From the NCBI GenBank assembly GCA_022695795.1, contig MU404182.1:1-64000 (forward strand): a stretch of 64,000 nucleotides of DNA. The letters are read 5' to 3'. Below, one piece after another: positions 1 to 11,019 of this stretch. The DNA is from Biscogniauxia marginata. Its lineage: Eukaryota; Ascomycota; Sordariomycetes; Xylariales; Xylariaceae. Every line of letters starts with the position of its first letter. Within the stretch, counting starts at the first letter, position 1. The position numbers were made by a program, and so were the translations under genes. The notes beneath the pieces are model-generated. The model searched no databases, was not told where the DNA came from, and saw only the letters and a list, made by a program, of their open reading frames with translations.

Positions 1-115
1 TCCCCCCCGGCCCCCCGCCCCCCCCCCGGCCCCCCCCCCGCCCCCCCCCCCGCCCCCCCCCGCCCCCCCCGCCCCCCCCCCCCCGCCCCCCCGCCCCCCC
101 CCCCCCCCCCCCCCC
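1..115. repeat. C-rich low-complexity tract
   Basis: The first 115 bases are almost only C, broken by single or paired G. It lies downstream of the minus-strand RA/PH gene. It could be a real homopolymer-like tract with strong strand asymmetry or an assembly-edge artefact; the sequence alone does not decide. Confidence 0.8.
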
Positions 116-225
116 GATCAGGCATGAATGACCAGCCAGTCAAAGTCGAGACCATGGAACAGACACCATGTCAAATCATCGGAGCCCGCAGCACAGCTCT
201 GTCTTCTGGGAGATCCCTCCAGTTT

Positions 226-3200
226 TCAGACCGTCTTCAACGTCCCGGTCCGCCCGGGCACGGCGTTATACGCCCTCTCGCGGTCCCGGTATTCTCTCTC
301 GCGCTCTCGCTCGCGCTCTCGCTCGCGGGCCTTCGACTTTGCCCTCTCCCTTTCCCTCTCCAGTTCCCGTTCCCGTTCCCGCGCGGCAGCACTACTATTC
401 GTGTTGTTGTTGTCGTTGTTGCTGTTGTCATTGCTGCCGCCATTTACCTTCTCCCTGCCCTCGCGCGCCCTGCCCCGGCCCCTCTCCCTCTCCCCGCCCC
501 CAGCGCCATCGATAAGCCTCCCCGGCGGCAGCGACGGCACGGGCGGGACTACGCCTCCCCCGCCGGTGCTTGTGCCCGTGCCCGTGCCCGAGCGCGCGGA
601 CGGCGCGCCCGCGCTCTTGCTCCGCGTCCGCGCCAGCGAGGCCGCGCTGCTCCCGTTGGCGTTGTGCGCCCCCGGGCGCCTGAGCACGCTGCGGGGCGGG
701 ACCTCGAGGAGCCCGCCGGAGCCCTTGGGGTTGTTGCCGACGCTGATCATGTCGACGAGGTGGGCCATGCCCTCGGGGGCGCGGACGCCGTGCCCCTTGC
801 CCTTTTCCGACCACTGCGGCGGCTCCTGGAACGCCGGGGTGATGTCGACGAGGGGCTTGGGGCGGTCGCGGCGGTTCGAGTGCGAGAGCCCCGTCGGCTG
901 CGAGGAGAGCGGGTGCGGGTGGCCTGCTTGGGTCTGGGGCCTGTCGTTACCGTTGCCGCTGCGGAGGGGGAGGACGGGTAAGGGGGGAGGCGGAGGGCGC
1001 GAGGACGAGGTTAGGGATTGCCGGCGCGTGTGCATCACGCCGGCGGAGGTGCTGGGGCGCGAGGAGGATGCGCTGCGCTTCTTGGCCGAGTGCTCGAGCG
1101 CGGATGGGAACCACGAGGGGGATTCGGGCTTTTGCGTTGGTGACGCCGGCGCGGATTGCTTGTTCAGCAGCGAGGGGCCGTCCGTGAACGCTGCGTCTCT
1201 AGGCCCACCCGCTCTGTCCCCTTCAGCCTGAGCCTGCTTGCGCTCTTCGTATCCTTCCCCAAGCAAGCCGCCGCCCGTGAAAGCGTCCTCACTTATCGAT
1301 TTGATGCTGTCGATTAGCTTAGCGTTGTGTTTGCCCTCCCTCGAGGGGCGGCCGGAATGCGATGTGGAGGAGGTGCCCTTAGGCATGGTCGAGGCATCTG
1401 GTACTGTTGGCAAGAAGTCCTTTCCAAATTGAGATAATCGCTTGTCAAAGCGCTTTAAATCTAGCAACGGTTCAAACTGACCGATAGCATATGGCGACTC
1501 GTCGACTGAGACCCGGAGGCGGTGTCCATCGGCTACAGCAACGTTGACCGATCTCTTGGGCGTGTGCGTGACCGGGGTAATCTGAGGAGCCTTCTCGTCC
1601 GTCTTTGAGATCGAGACCTTTCGCGTCCTCCTAGCCTCCGGCCTTCGATCTAAAAGATACCAGCTGCGCCACCCCTGAACCTTTTCGTCGAATTGTGCCG
1701 CAATTTTAGGGTCTTCGGTCGAAAAGTAATGGACATAGTTTTCGGTATTCATAAACACGGTTGTCTTCTGCTGGCTTCTCACAGCGAAAGTGTAGCGCTT
1801 GGGGGGCTTGAGATGTCTCCGCATCTGCGAATCGGTAGGGGTATAGATGTCATAGTCGGACAACCGACATAAGCTCGCAGTGTCCTTGTCTGACGTATTA
1901 GCATTCGGCTTCTTTGCGCTGAGGAGCTGTCCATTCTCGAGGAGTGTGATCCATCTCTTGTTCCACTTCCCTGGGCGATTCGAGTGATACATATGCAGTT
2001 GGAAACCCTGCGGCGCCTGTCCATTCGGAACAGCACTGGCCTCCAGATCGCGGTCCTGCTCAGCTGATTCGGACACCGTGACGACCAGCTGGTTCTGCGC
2101 GTCACGGTCCCAAGAATTCATTACTTCCCGGATACACTCGTAGCGGCGAAGACGACGCTCGAGGCCTAGAACACCATATACCTCAGTCACCACACAGTTA
2201 GCTGGGCTGATCTCGAGATCATATGTCATCTTCTCAGAAGTCTGTGTAAGGATGTCGATCGGGGTGGTCTCGGGCGTAACCTCTAGACTAAAGGTATGGT
2301 GTCTGCAGCGGACAGTGACGTTCTGAAATTGAGATTAGCGCGGCGCATCTTCTCCCGAAACTCTGAAGAGAAACTTACTCGGTCCCCGGCATTGATAGCA
2401 GAGTTTGGCGCATCCGTTTGGGGCACAATGCCTCTGCCACCCGGCTGGATTCCAATTGGCATGGCCCTTGCATGGTCTTGTTTGATCGCGCGACCGTTCC
2501 TGTCATCACCGCCTGATGGTGGGGATAGGGGAGACAACACATCCTTAGATTTTCGACCCTTCGTCAGAAGCACGAACTTCTCGATGACAGGGCTTCTCGG
2601 CTTGTGCGACTGAGTTGAGACTCTCTGGCTGTTGGCCAATTGCACCTCCAGTCTCTGTAGGTCCTTCTTCTTTTGCTCTGCTATCATGCGGTCTGTATCC
2701 ATCTCTAAGCGTGCCGCTTCTTCGGTGCATCTTACTGCCTCGTCTTGCTCGCCGGGTCTTCTGCGCCGCTCGTTTCGATCGGCCGTTCTCTGTCGCTGGT
2801 TCTCGTCACTTGAGGTGCTCGGGCGGCTCTGGTAACCCGACATCCTGCGATGATGCCTAGATGTTGCGTCGGTATGGCGCGGCTGTTGTCGCGAAGAAGC
2901 GAGGGGTGTTTCGGGGCTGCCATCTTTCTTTTGTTGGCGTCCAAGGTCGGCGGTCCTTAACGGGCGTGGTATAGCTGGTACGGGGGGTGGTATTTCACCA
3001 TTGGATGGTGGATCGGAATTTAATTTCTGGGTTGCATTTTCGTTCATGGCAACGCTATTCGTCCGGCGGCGGTAGCGAGACATGGATCGAGCAATAGAGT
3101 TTCCGGATGTAGCATCCTTTTGGTGACTGACCTCGTGACCGTCGTTACGTGACATTATTGCATTCCCTGTATCTGGAGTTGTAGAGACGCTTTTGCCTCT

Positions 3201-3290
3201 GAGACTCCGATACCTGGAGAACTTAGCCGGCTGGTTGTGTTGACGCTCCCCAGGCGCCGAGAGGGCGACTATCTCGGACCCTGTCGACAT
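226..3290 (-). CDS. Ras-association and PH domain scaffold protein
   Basis: Two exons, 3290-2379 and 2322-226, separated by a 56-nt intron (donor GTAAGT, branch-like GCTAATC, acceptor TTCAG); the join is in frame and gives about 1002 aa. The start is the ATG at 3290 (MSTGSEIVAL); the frame stays open upstream but without an ATG, so a shorter N-terminus from a later Met is also possible. Residues 1-300 are basic and disordered with a short Glu/Lys/Gln helix. Residues about 305-395 look like a Ras-association fold. Residues about 410-530 look like a PH domain (GKWNKRWITLL, then FAVRSQQKT, then the helix with WRSWYLLDRR). The remainder is Ser/Pro-rich and ends in an Arg/Glu repeat tail. RA-PH pairs in Grb7/MIG10-type proteins couple small GTPases to membrane lipids, so a signalling or polarity adaptor role is inferred. 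No orthologue name is claimed. Confidence 0.8.
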
Positions 3291-4763
3291 GGCCAGGGAT
3301 CTGCTTGGAGGGATCAGCCGGCTGAAGCCACTAACAGAGTCACCAGGACCGATAGATAGGTTGTAGGGTGGGAATGAAGATAGATAATGATCTCCGGCGA
3401 CGGGCTTCAACTGTTCTAGTGGGGGACGATATTCTCGCGCGATCTCCACAGAAGATCGAAAGGGTTGAAATTGATGACGCGACAAGTGACAGGAGGCGAT
3501 GGCGGCGAACGAAGCACGGACAACCGCACTACGTAGGGAATAGACTGCCACAAGAACCCCGTTTCTACTTGGTATTAACAAGAACAAGAACAAGAATAAG
3601 AACAAGGACAAGTGCGCTATCTCGTATAGCAAATCCTTAATATGAGAAGGATAAATTCAATAGCGTCGTCACCTAGGCTCTAGCAAGTGCTTTCGCAAAA
3701 CGAAAACCCAAATCTCTTTTCCGCGGACCTCCATCAAGCAGGAGGTTAAGATAGACAGGAAAAAGAGAAATAATAATTGATGACGGGAACTCGGTGGAAT
3801 CCGGTATGCAAGGGGAACTGAGGATATTGCCGTGCCGTCTCCCTTCTCGGGTATGTGGAGTAACTATAGCTAAATATGTTTCGCTAGTTGGCATGCCGAG
3901 CAGCAAAGAAAAAAAACGAGATGTCGCATTAATTGTGCAGGGGATCTCGCATTGCGTCAGTGGTCACCGGTCTAGAATTCGTAGACTGCCAGGCACGAAA
4001 AGCAAAACCTGCATGTCGGTAACCCATACAGACGATATGGGGCGCAGGGGCCATATCCATTGTGTAAGTGTGGGATCAGTAAGTACCTAAGCATCGTATT
4101 TAAAGCATCCCTATCTGTTCCCTATTCGAAATGCCAGGGCTGAATGCTGTGTCTTGTCGTCGTGTCTCCCTATCCCAGGTACAAATATCAACCGTGGCCA
4201 TTGTAAGTCAGTAGTTGGGCCATCGTACCAATGCCTGCTCGTTGGGTTCGGGGACTTCCAGATCTCGCAAGTCGACCCAAATCAGTTCAATGGTGCAAGT
4301 TTAATTCGACCTATAAATTCAGCTTCCGAACTTCATGCGCTGCGCCTATTTTGCTGGGCCGCCGAATCACTTAGAGATCACGCGTGCACTGGAAGGCAGC
4401 CCTTTGCAGTCCGCGTTGAACAACGTAGCGTTTGATAGCTCGGAAACCCTGGCTGAAATGACCCGTCCGTCCTATCTCATCTAAGTGAATCTCGTGCCGG
4501 ATCGCAATTTTGTAAGACGGTTTCAGGGCGAAGTAAGCGATGCTAGGCATATCTAATGAATAATAATTCTGCGTGTCGCCTGAGTGGTCTCAAACGGAAA
4601 TTGAGAATATTTCCCATTCATACATGTAAAGTTCATAGTCTCATTGGAAGCCTGCACTTGGTGGTAACCTGTAATATGAACGAACAGTCGGCGTAAGGCA
4701 GCCTATAGGGCCCTTTATTCTTGGCATGTGTAGAACAATCGAATCATGATGTTTTCAATTTGT
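3291..4763. other. Intergenic region upstream of the RA/PH gene
   Basis: No supported gene. A hexanucleotide-like AAGAAC/AAGAAT run at about 3578-3615 lies in the likely 5' untranslated region of the RA/PH gene. Short open frames here lack ATG starts or splice partners. Confidence 0.6.
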
Positions 4764-5919
4764 TCATTTTCTGAACGCGCGAACGCTCCATCTCCACCAG
4801 CCGGTAAAGTCTTGGGTTGAAACGTCAATACCAACATCCTTCAGCGCTTGAGTGCTGAGGTGGCAATCGTAAGGTCTCTGCACAGCAGCGTTTGGGTCAT
4901 TGCCCTCTGTGCTAGGCTCGATCGCTGCAATTGACAGGCCCATGATCTCTCCGAAAACTTTGCATATCTCATACTTGGTGTACTTGTCTTCAGAGGAAAA
5001 TTGCAGTATCTGAGGCAACGAGGCGCGATCACTAGAGCCCGAGTACTTGACAGAAACATCTGCAGGAGTGGTTAGTGTCAATAAAACCAGGTGGCACTGT
5101 AATTAGACCAGGGGGAGGAGGAGCTCGGGAAACATTACCGTGGCACACCCGTGCTACGTCTTCCGTGTTGGTTGGATACCGGAGGGCCCAGTGGTCCATC
5201 GTGATTTTCGTCCCGGGCTCTTGGGCCTTCCACACGCTGTCCATGAGTATATTCACCGCGCTCTCCGATGGCAGCTCAGCATCGCCGTAGAGCACCGGGA
5301 CACGAAGCACTACACCTAGCCCTTGTTTTCCAGCCTCCTTGAATTCTTCCAAAGTCGCCCGTTCGCCATCCAGTTTCGTCTGTCCATAAAAGTTGGTAGG
5401 TTGCGGCGTTGCGTTCGCTGCGTAAGGCGCGTCCCCAGGCTTGCCCGGGAAGACATAGTCGGTGGAAATGTAGATCAAGCAGATGTCGCGTTTAGCACAC
5501 AACGCAGCCAGGTTCTTGGTAGCGGCGACATTCAAGGCACGGGTTCCCTCCGGGTCTTTATCGCATTTGTCTGGAAATCGGCTGGCGGCACCTGATGAGA
5601 CAGAGGTCAGCTACCAGTCATCAACAACCCGGAGTTTACTTACAATGTACGACAACCTGTGGCCTGAGATTTCGAGAGCAAATTAGCCTCGTGAATCCCC
5701 AAACAGACGCGCGTTGGCAAGGTTTTACACGAACTTGACATTGTCTAGACAGGCTTCAAGCTCGGATGGCTTTCCAAGGTCAACTTTGAGAACGACGGAC
5801 CCGTCGGCACGAGAAAAACCTGTGCCTTTGACAGTCCATTTGTTTCTCTCGAATGCTCTTACGACCTGCCTACCAAGCAGACCTGTGGCTCCAGTAACCA
5901 AGACTGTCTTTCCGGACAT
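4764..5919 (-). CDS. MAT2B/RmlD-type NAD(P)-dependent reductase-like protein
   Basis: Four exons: 5919-5729, 5663-5644, 5591-5139, 5059-4764; the joins are in frame and give 319 aa. The start MSGKTVLVTG leads straight into the Rossmann motif TGATGLLG. Further signs are VVVHCAA at about residue 68, the ISTDYVFPG strand, the catalytic-type Y-x3-K in FYGQTKLDGE, and the C-terminal substrate-side region. The family (RmlD_sub_bind) includes bacterial dTDP-4-dehydrorhamnose reductase and the eukaryotic MAT2B subunit that regulates methionine adenosyltransferase. In ascomycetes this single-gene form is usually annotated as the MAT beta-type subunit, but its substrate is not deducible here. Exon 2 is only 20 nt. 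The next gene upstream, 6443-7706, is on the same strand with about 520 bp between them. Confidence 0.85.
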
Positions 5920-6442
5920 CGTTTCCCCCTTTTTCAAGGCGACAGGGTCGTCTGGTGAATAGAACGAAAGGTGGAAGCTTTCAAGTTGAGCTCACCATTG
6001 TACAGTGGTGTACTGTGTAATCCGTATGTACAATGCGCATTGGGAGATGGCGGGGTTAAAGTGCTTAGTCTAGCTTAGATTTACCCAACCCCACAGGAAC
6101 AGGTACCCTGACGTAAGAGCCTGTACGGATTATTCAAGCCTGCAATTTACGGCAAGTGCCTAGGTTACCTACCTACCTAACGTTATATGGTTCCCTATAC
6201 GCCAATGCCGGAGGCTAACGTAAGGCTGATATGTTTTATGTACCTAGTATATTCTACCTACCTACTCCTCCTTGAATCTACAAATTCTATAGTTCTGGTC
6301 ACATCCAAATATTTGCAACATGATTATCGAGCCGAGTCTATTCCCAATCGGTATAAGTGTGTTTATCGGGTATACATTATCAGTATACATCATTGGTGAG
6401 AATGAAGATTTGTGCTTCTCTTCAACACATGTATGTATATAC

Positions 6443-7706
6443 CTACCATTTCTTCCGGGAGGCACTCTTCAAGTCATCTACGTTTAGTATATCAGCGCCC
6501 TCTTCCACCAGCGTATGCCAAATTTTATCTCTAAGATCAACGGGCCAACTTGGCGTGTCCCAATATCTGGTTTTCAATCCTCTCCTATGAGCCCCTTTGA
6601 TCTGCCCACGGACTATCCGGAGCTGAGCTTCGCTGAGACCAATTAGGATAGGCCCTACCGCATCTTTTAGGCTTGTGCTTGCATAGAATGAGTTCGTCTG
6701 ATCATATTTGAAGATCATGGACGGTGTCGGTGTCGGACCGTCAGTCTCGGGGTTCTCCCACATATCCCCAAGTGGCGCGTCAAAGAACGCATCGCGATAT
6801 GTCGAGTTGTTTACTAGTACATCGAATGGCGTATTACCCGTGCCAACCACGGTAACCTGGCGCTTGTGAATAATGCCATCTTCGACATATGTCAACCAAT
6901 TCCTAGCTCTCAGCGGTTCTAGTTGAGTAAGCACTTCTGGCCAGGTTTGAGCTCCGTCTGTCTTCACATCTACCAACAAAACGACTGTCTGTTCGGGGTC
7001 GGCGTCGAAAACACCACGGCGTGTATCGTTATAGAATATCGTCTGCGGATTAGACCGATTGAGTATATCCACGAGCGGGTTTACATATAAAGATTGAAAT
7101 GTACGGTTTGGTTGTAATGCTGCCGTGTCGTGGCCCACGTATAGCTCTGGCTTATCGTCGAAGAACCATACGTCCGCCTCAATCCCGACACAACCAACAT
7201 GCAGGGCTGAAAAGAGAGGAACCTTCCGCCAATAATCGTTATGTGAATGGCAAGGTATTGGCACGACGTCCCGGAGGAAATCTGTAGGATACCATGCTAA
7301 TGACTCCGTTCCAGTCCCTGGCTTTCCCCAGTTACCAAATATTTTGTCTGGGTCGTATTCTTGGCCCCATAGACTCCGCAGTAAGGCGAGTAGCAGGATT
7401 ATAACCGACATACCACCTCTGCCATCCTGGTTAGCAAACAGTGTCAAGTGCAATGCGTCGTCGTGAAGGCACCCACAGAATGGATAATATAAATATACCA
7501 CCACAAATGCCATAGCCTTGGTAACGACGCTTTCTTCGTAAGGGTCGGGCTACATGTTCCTTTTCTATAGACTTCGTCTTGACTACTTCCGAGGGATACT
7601 CGTTTCCTTTAGTGATATACGTGGGTATATAATCATGGCTAGGTCTTCCGTTCCACAACTTGCTCAGCAAGGCACCGTTTTCAGATTCCATTAGGCTACG
7701 GTCCAT
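6443..7706 (-). CDS. AIM6-family PLC-like phosphodiesterase
   Basis: Two exons; the preferred model is 7706-7477 and 7418-6443 with a 58-nt intron (donor GTGGGT, acceptor GGCAG), giving 401 aa. An alternative donor/acceptor pair a few bases away also keeps frame. A cytoplasmic basic N-terminus is followed by one membrane segment formed across the splice (YGICGGIFILSIL then GGMSVIILLLALL). The lumenal domain has the hallmarks of the GDPD/PLC-like TIM barrel: HSHNDYWR, GIEADVWFF with acidic metal ligands, LLVDVKT, and a C-terminal GADILNVDDL strand. This is the family of yeast Aim6, a protein named from a mitochondrial inheritance screen. Its substrate is unknown. Several N-x-S/T sites fit a secretory-pathway lumenal domain. 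Confidence 0.85.
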
Positions 7707-8551
7707 ATTACCGAGCGATTGGGCGTTGGTGATGCTTGTAGTACGAATCGTTGGAAAGAGTGTAAAAAGCTAGAAAACTGAAATAAAGTAACATGGGTAA
7801 CTTTGGCGACCAGTTGGGGTTTTCCACTCAAAGTACCTTATATACAAGACCTATATATAATTAGCCATGGTGGTGGAAAGTTCAGAGGAAGAAGGGGAGG
7901 AAGAAGAGTTGGCAACAGTCTAGTTATGAAGGCTCCTGAGGTCTAGTTCATGCGTCCTGCTGACAACTATCGAGGCCTAGACGTGCCTGGTGGAGTGATC
8001 AGTTCAGCTTGCATACAGCTCCAAAATAATCACCATGTAAACCAGGTCCTGGTGGGTTGTCCGCGGTAGATTGTCCCCTCAGCTGCTGTAAATCATAAAG
8101 CACCTGCTGCGCCGTCATCACTTATAAGCCAGCTATAATACGGAGGGTAGGTCTAAACCCAGCTTAACTTGGTTGAGTAATGATGGGTGCTGCGCCAGGG
8201 GCATTGTATGCGAATGGATGACAATCGAGTGTTAGTACCTACCTAAAGTTACCAAAAATGTTCACTCAACTGGGGGGTGGAGGGGACTCTGGGGGCTGTG
8301 ACTTGTGGAAGATGATAGGATCTCGCATGTGGAAAGTCTATCATGCCAAGCCACATAGAGATGGGCCTAACCTAATATAGCTTAGCGTTATTTTTCACCA
8401 AGTTAGCAAATCTGGCGCGCATCGACCCCACGTTCGGTATTCATTCGTTCTAGACCGCCGACTATCGCCAGAAGAAAGAAAAAAAAATTACCCGACTGTC
8501 ATATGAGCCTTTCCTCCATCAAGCACCAATCCGTGAGAAATTCGAGTCACG
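7707..8551. other. Divergent intergenic region
   Basis: No gene supported between the divergent AIM6-like and Lys-rich genes. A second ATG at 8502 lies 50 nt upstream of the chosen start of the next gene but opens another frame. A short TACCTACCTAAA motif occurs near 8236. Confidence 0.5.
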
Positions 8552-9569
8552 ATGCCACACAAGCATACAAGGAGGGTCAAGGACCCATCAACGTTAGTGT
8601 TATCACCTGCCTAACCAATTCACCCCTTGTCGCTAACCGGGCCATTCCTGCAGCTTCGACCTGCCACCGTCGCAATTTGCAAGGCCTCTTCCTGCAAAAG
8701 AACAGGCCCAGAAAGCTGATAAACGAAAACCCGAGTCAATCCCGGCGGGCAATAACCGGAAGCGCAAACACAGTGCTACCCAGAAAGACGATGCGCCTCG
8801 AGCCTTTAAGCGGTTGATGGCCTACGCCGAAGGCAAGAAGCCTCGCTCAGGGTTAGACAACGGAGAGCAGCCAGACAACAAGAACAAAAAGAAGGGCAAA
8901 GGGGGCCAAGACCAGAGTGCTGATGCTGGTAACAAGGAGACACCCGAGGTCCCTAAAATACGACCTGGAGAGCGCCTGTCGGAATTTGCGGCTCGCGTGG
9001 ATGCTGCACTTCCTATCGGAGGGCTGATCAACAACTCCATCAGAGGAAATAAGGATCCCCTGGGCTTGAAGGTCTGGAAGACGAAGAAAGAGATGAAGAT
9101 GCACAAGCTGTACGACGAGTGGCGGGAGGAAGAGCGGAGGATCAAGGAAAAACGCGAGGAGGAGCTCGAGCTCGAAGCAGAAAAGGAACTCGAGGATGGA
9201 GAAAGCGGCGTCGCATGGAAGCTCGAGTCCCAGGCCGGTACCTCCGGCAAGAAGAAGAAGAAGAAAGGCAAGAGGGCGAAGTACACAGGCGAGGTGGCCG
9301 ACGACGAGGAAGACCCGTGGGAGGCCCTGAAGAAGAAGCGCGGAGAGCAGAGGCCCGGCCTGCACGATGTCGTCCAAGCGCCGCCCGATTTCACTGTGAA
9401 GCCTTCGAAGAAGCTCTTCGTCCGAGGAGCGGCTGTCGACGTCGACGGGATACCGAAGGCGGCGGGCAGTTTACGGAGGAGAGAAGAACTACAAACCGTC
9501 AGAGGCGACATTGTCGCGTCCTATCGGAAGATGATGAGCGAGAAACGGCCTTCATTGCATACGTCATGA
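8552..9569 (+). CDS. Conserved Lys/Glu-rich protein of unknown function
   Basis: Two exons, 8552-8592 and 8654-9569, with a 61-nt intron (donor GTTAGT, branch CTAAC, acceptor TGCAG). The codon split across the intron restores the frame and gives 318 aa from MPHKHTRRVKDPSTFDLPPS. The protein is very basic and charged. A conserved-looking block DAPRAFKRLMAYAEGKKP is followed by a GERLSEFAARVDAALPIGG segment, a long Glu/Arg/Lys helix (about residues 180-235, coiled-coil-like), a poly-Lys nuclear or nucleolar-type signal, and a C-terminal AGSLRRREELQ motif. I recognise the arrangement as common to filamentous ascomycetes but cannot assign a function. A nucleolar or ribosome-biogenesis role would be a guess from composition only. 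Confidence 0.75.
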
Positions 9570-9988
9570 TACATATCCACTGATGTTTTCGGTTTGGTTT
9601 GGGAATTTAACAAACTACCTAGATACCCCCTAAACGTGCACGCTGACATTGTTTCACCTTTCTGATCTGGATGCCCATGTGATTTACTATATTTATTTAT
9701 TGTCACAGCCATTGCCACAGCAGTTACTGTTATGGTTGCTATGGTGCAGCTATTTAAGCATGTTACCTTGTATGTTACTATGACTTAATTTTAGTACTTA
9801 AGAAATGTATGTAGCTTGCTAGCAATGTGAGGAACCTTTCTTTCCTCACGCAATTCTTTTTTATTGTAATATAGATTCCTCGAGCCCTTGCGCCCTGAGT
9901 CTTATTATAGATCGTGACATTCATATTAAAAAAAGTTTAAACATTAATAAAAGTTTAAAACCCTTTATATACATGGTGTGTGGGGGTG
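9570..9988. other. 3' flank between the Lys-rich gene and the retroelement
   Basis: No gene. The sequence becomes AT-rich towards the retroelement and ends in a GT-rich stretch that supplies the GGGTG target site (9984-9988). Confidence 0.6.
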
Positions 9989-10392
9989 TGTGACGAACCT
10001 CCCTGTGTGTTCCTAGTTAGCTGACTTCATAGGTGAGTACGTATTAGGTTTTCTTGATTTGAAGGTAACAGTGGGTTGAGATTGGTTTAATTGAATCACA
10101 ATGTTATGTTCGTTAGAGAGGTTTCAAGGTACTCTCACTATAGTATTAAAGAGTGACTATAATCTTAGATTAATAGTTAAAGAAATAAATGACTAGATAT
10201 ATAAAGAAATTCTAATTTATTTATACTTATTTCTCTTTTTTTTTAAATAAGTGAATTATTAAATTGCTTTATTAAAAAGAGCGATTTATTAAGTTATTAA
10301 ATCATTAAATCGCTTTATTAAAAGGAGTGATTTATTGATTTTCTCGTTAAACCACGTGATTAGTACGTGGTTTTATTTTGAGGTCCGTAACA
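9989..10392 (-). repeat. LTR of element 1 (3' side in coding orientation)
   Basis: 404 bp, TGTGACGAACC to GGTCCGTAACA. Matches 17060-17463 along its full length without an obvious length change; differences are transitions. The last third holds inverted repeats, including CCACGT-GATTAGT-ACGTGG near the end. Confidence 0.95.
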
Positions 10393-10503
10393 TTATTTTT
10401 CTTTTTTGAGGATCTTTGTTTTAAAGATAAAAAGGAGGGCCTTATTATTCTTTTTTCCCATTTATTATTTTCTTTTAAGTTGCTTTATTTTTTTTCTTTT
10501 ATT

Positions 10504-11010
10504 ATGTTTTATTATATAACTAAGGCTTAAAAAGAAGTTTTTAATTATTTACGGCGTGTCGAGAAATAAATAAAAAATTTATTGCTTTAAACGGAAAAAA
10601 AGAGATAGCTTGTTTTTATTATGAACGTTTTAAGAAGGAGTATATGGCTTTTAAGGATTTCGACTGTTATGTTAAGTATATTCGGTTAAATTAAACTTGT
10701 TATGACGTATTTAAAATTACGTGTAAAGGTGTGGCCGAAATTATAGAATAGTTTTAAAAAGTTAAGGTTAAGTTAGAGGCGGCGGAGTTTTATTATTAAG
10801 TTATATAACTAGTTATTAAGGAAGAAATGAATTACGTACGCCGTCTGTGTACCGAACGTCGGTTGTGGTCAAGTAAACTACAAAAAATGATTTCTCGAGG
10901 TCTTAACTCCATTAAAGAGCTGGAGCGTGTTAAGCGCGAGGAAGAGGAATAAAGGCGTTTTGCTGAAGGACTGTAGCGTAAAGAGGGAGAGCGGCGTTAA
11001 TCTAAACTTA
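10504..11010 (+). pseudogene. Degraded antisense frame in element 1 (zinc/coiled-coil-like)
   Basis: Read on the plus strand, opposite to gag-pol, between the chromodomain end and the LTR. From about 10,610 one frame gives ACFYYERFKKEYMAFKDF then CYVKYIRLN, a spacing that fits a decayed C-x2-C ... C-x2-C zinc knuckle with Cys changed to Tyr. A charged helix follows, ending near RGLNSIKELERVKREEEE. Stops are mostly TAA/TAG where CAA/CAG (Gln) is expected, as RIP would make. The first part is one base out of frame with the rest. The homologous copy in element 2 is at 18,841-19,340. Similar small Cys-knuckle/coiled-coil proteins are common orphan predictions beside fungal Gypsy elements. Function unknown. 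Confidence 0.6.
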
Positions 11011-11019
11011 TATAAGACC

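Noticed and set aside
124..1231. Two long plus-strand open frames
   Set aside because: They are shadows of the RA/PH gene on the other strand, caused by its GC-rich repetitive C-terminal part.
3291..3632. Upstream extension of the RA/PH protein (hydrophobic Leu/Phe stretch)
   Set aside because: The frame is open but begins at TTG, not ATG, and the Leu/Phe run is a reading of an AAGAAC microsatellite; it is treated as 5' leader.
8822..9511. 229-codon minus-strand frame, Ser/Phe-rich
   Set aside because: Complement of the Lys/Glu-rich coding sequence, which produces Phe/Ser-rich shadows.
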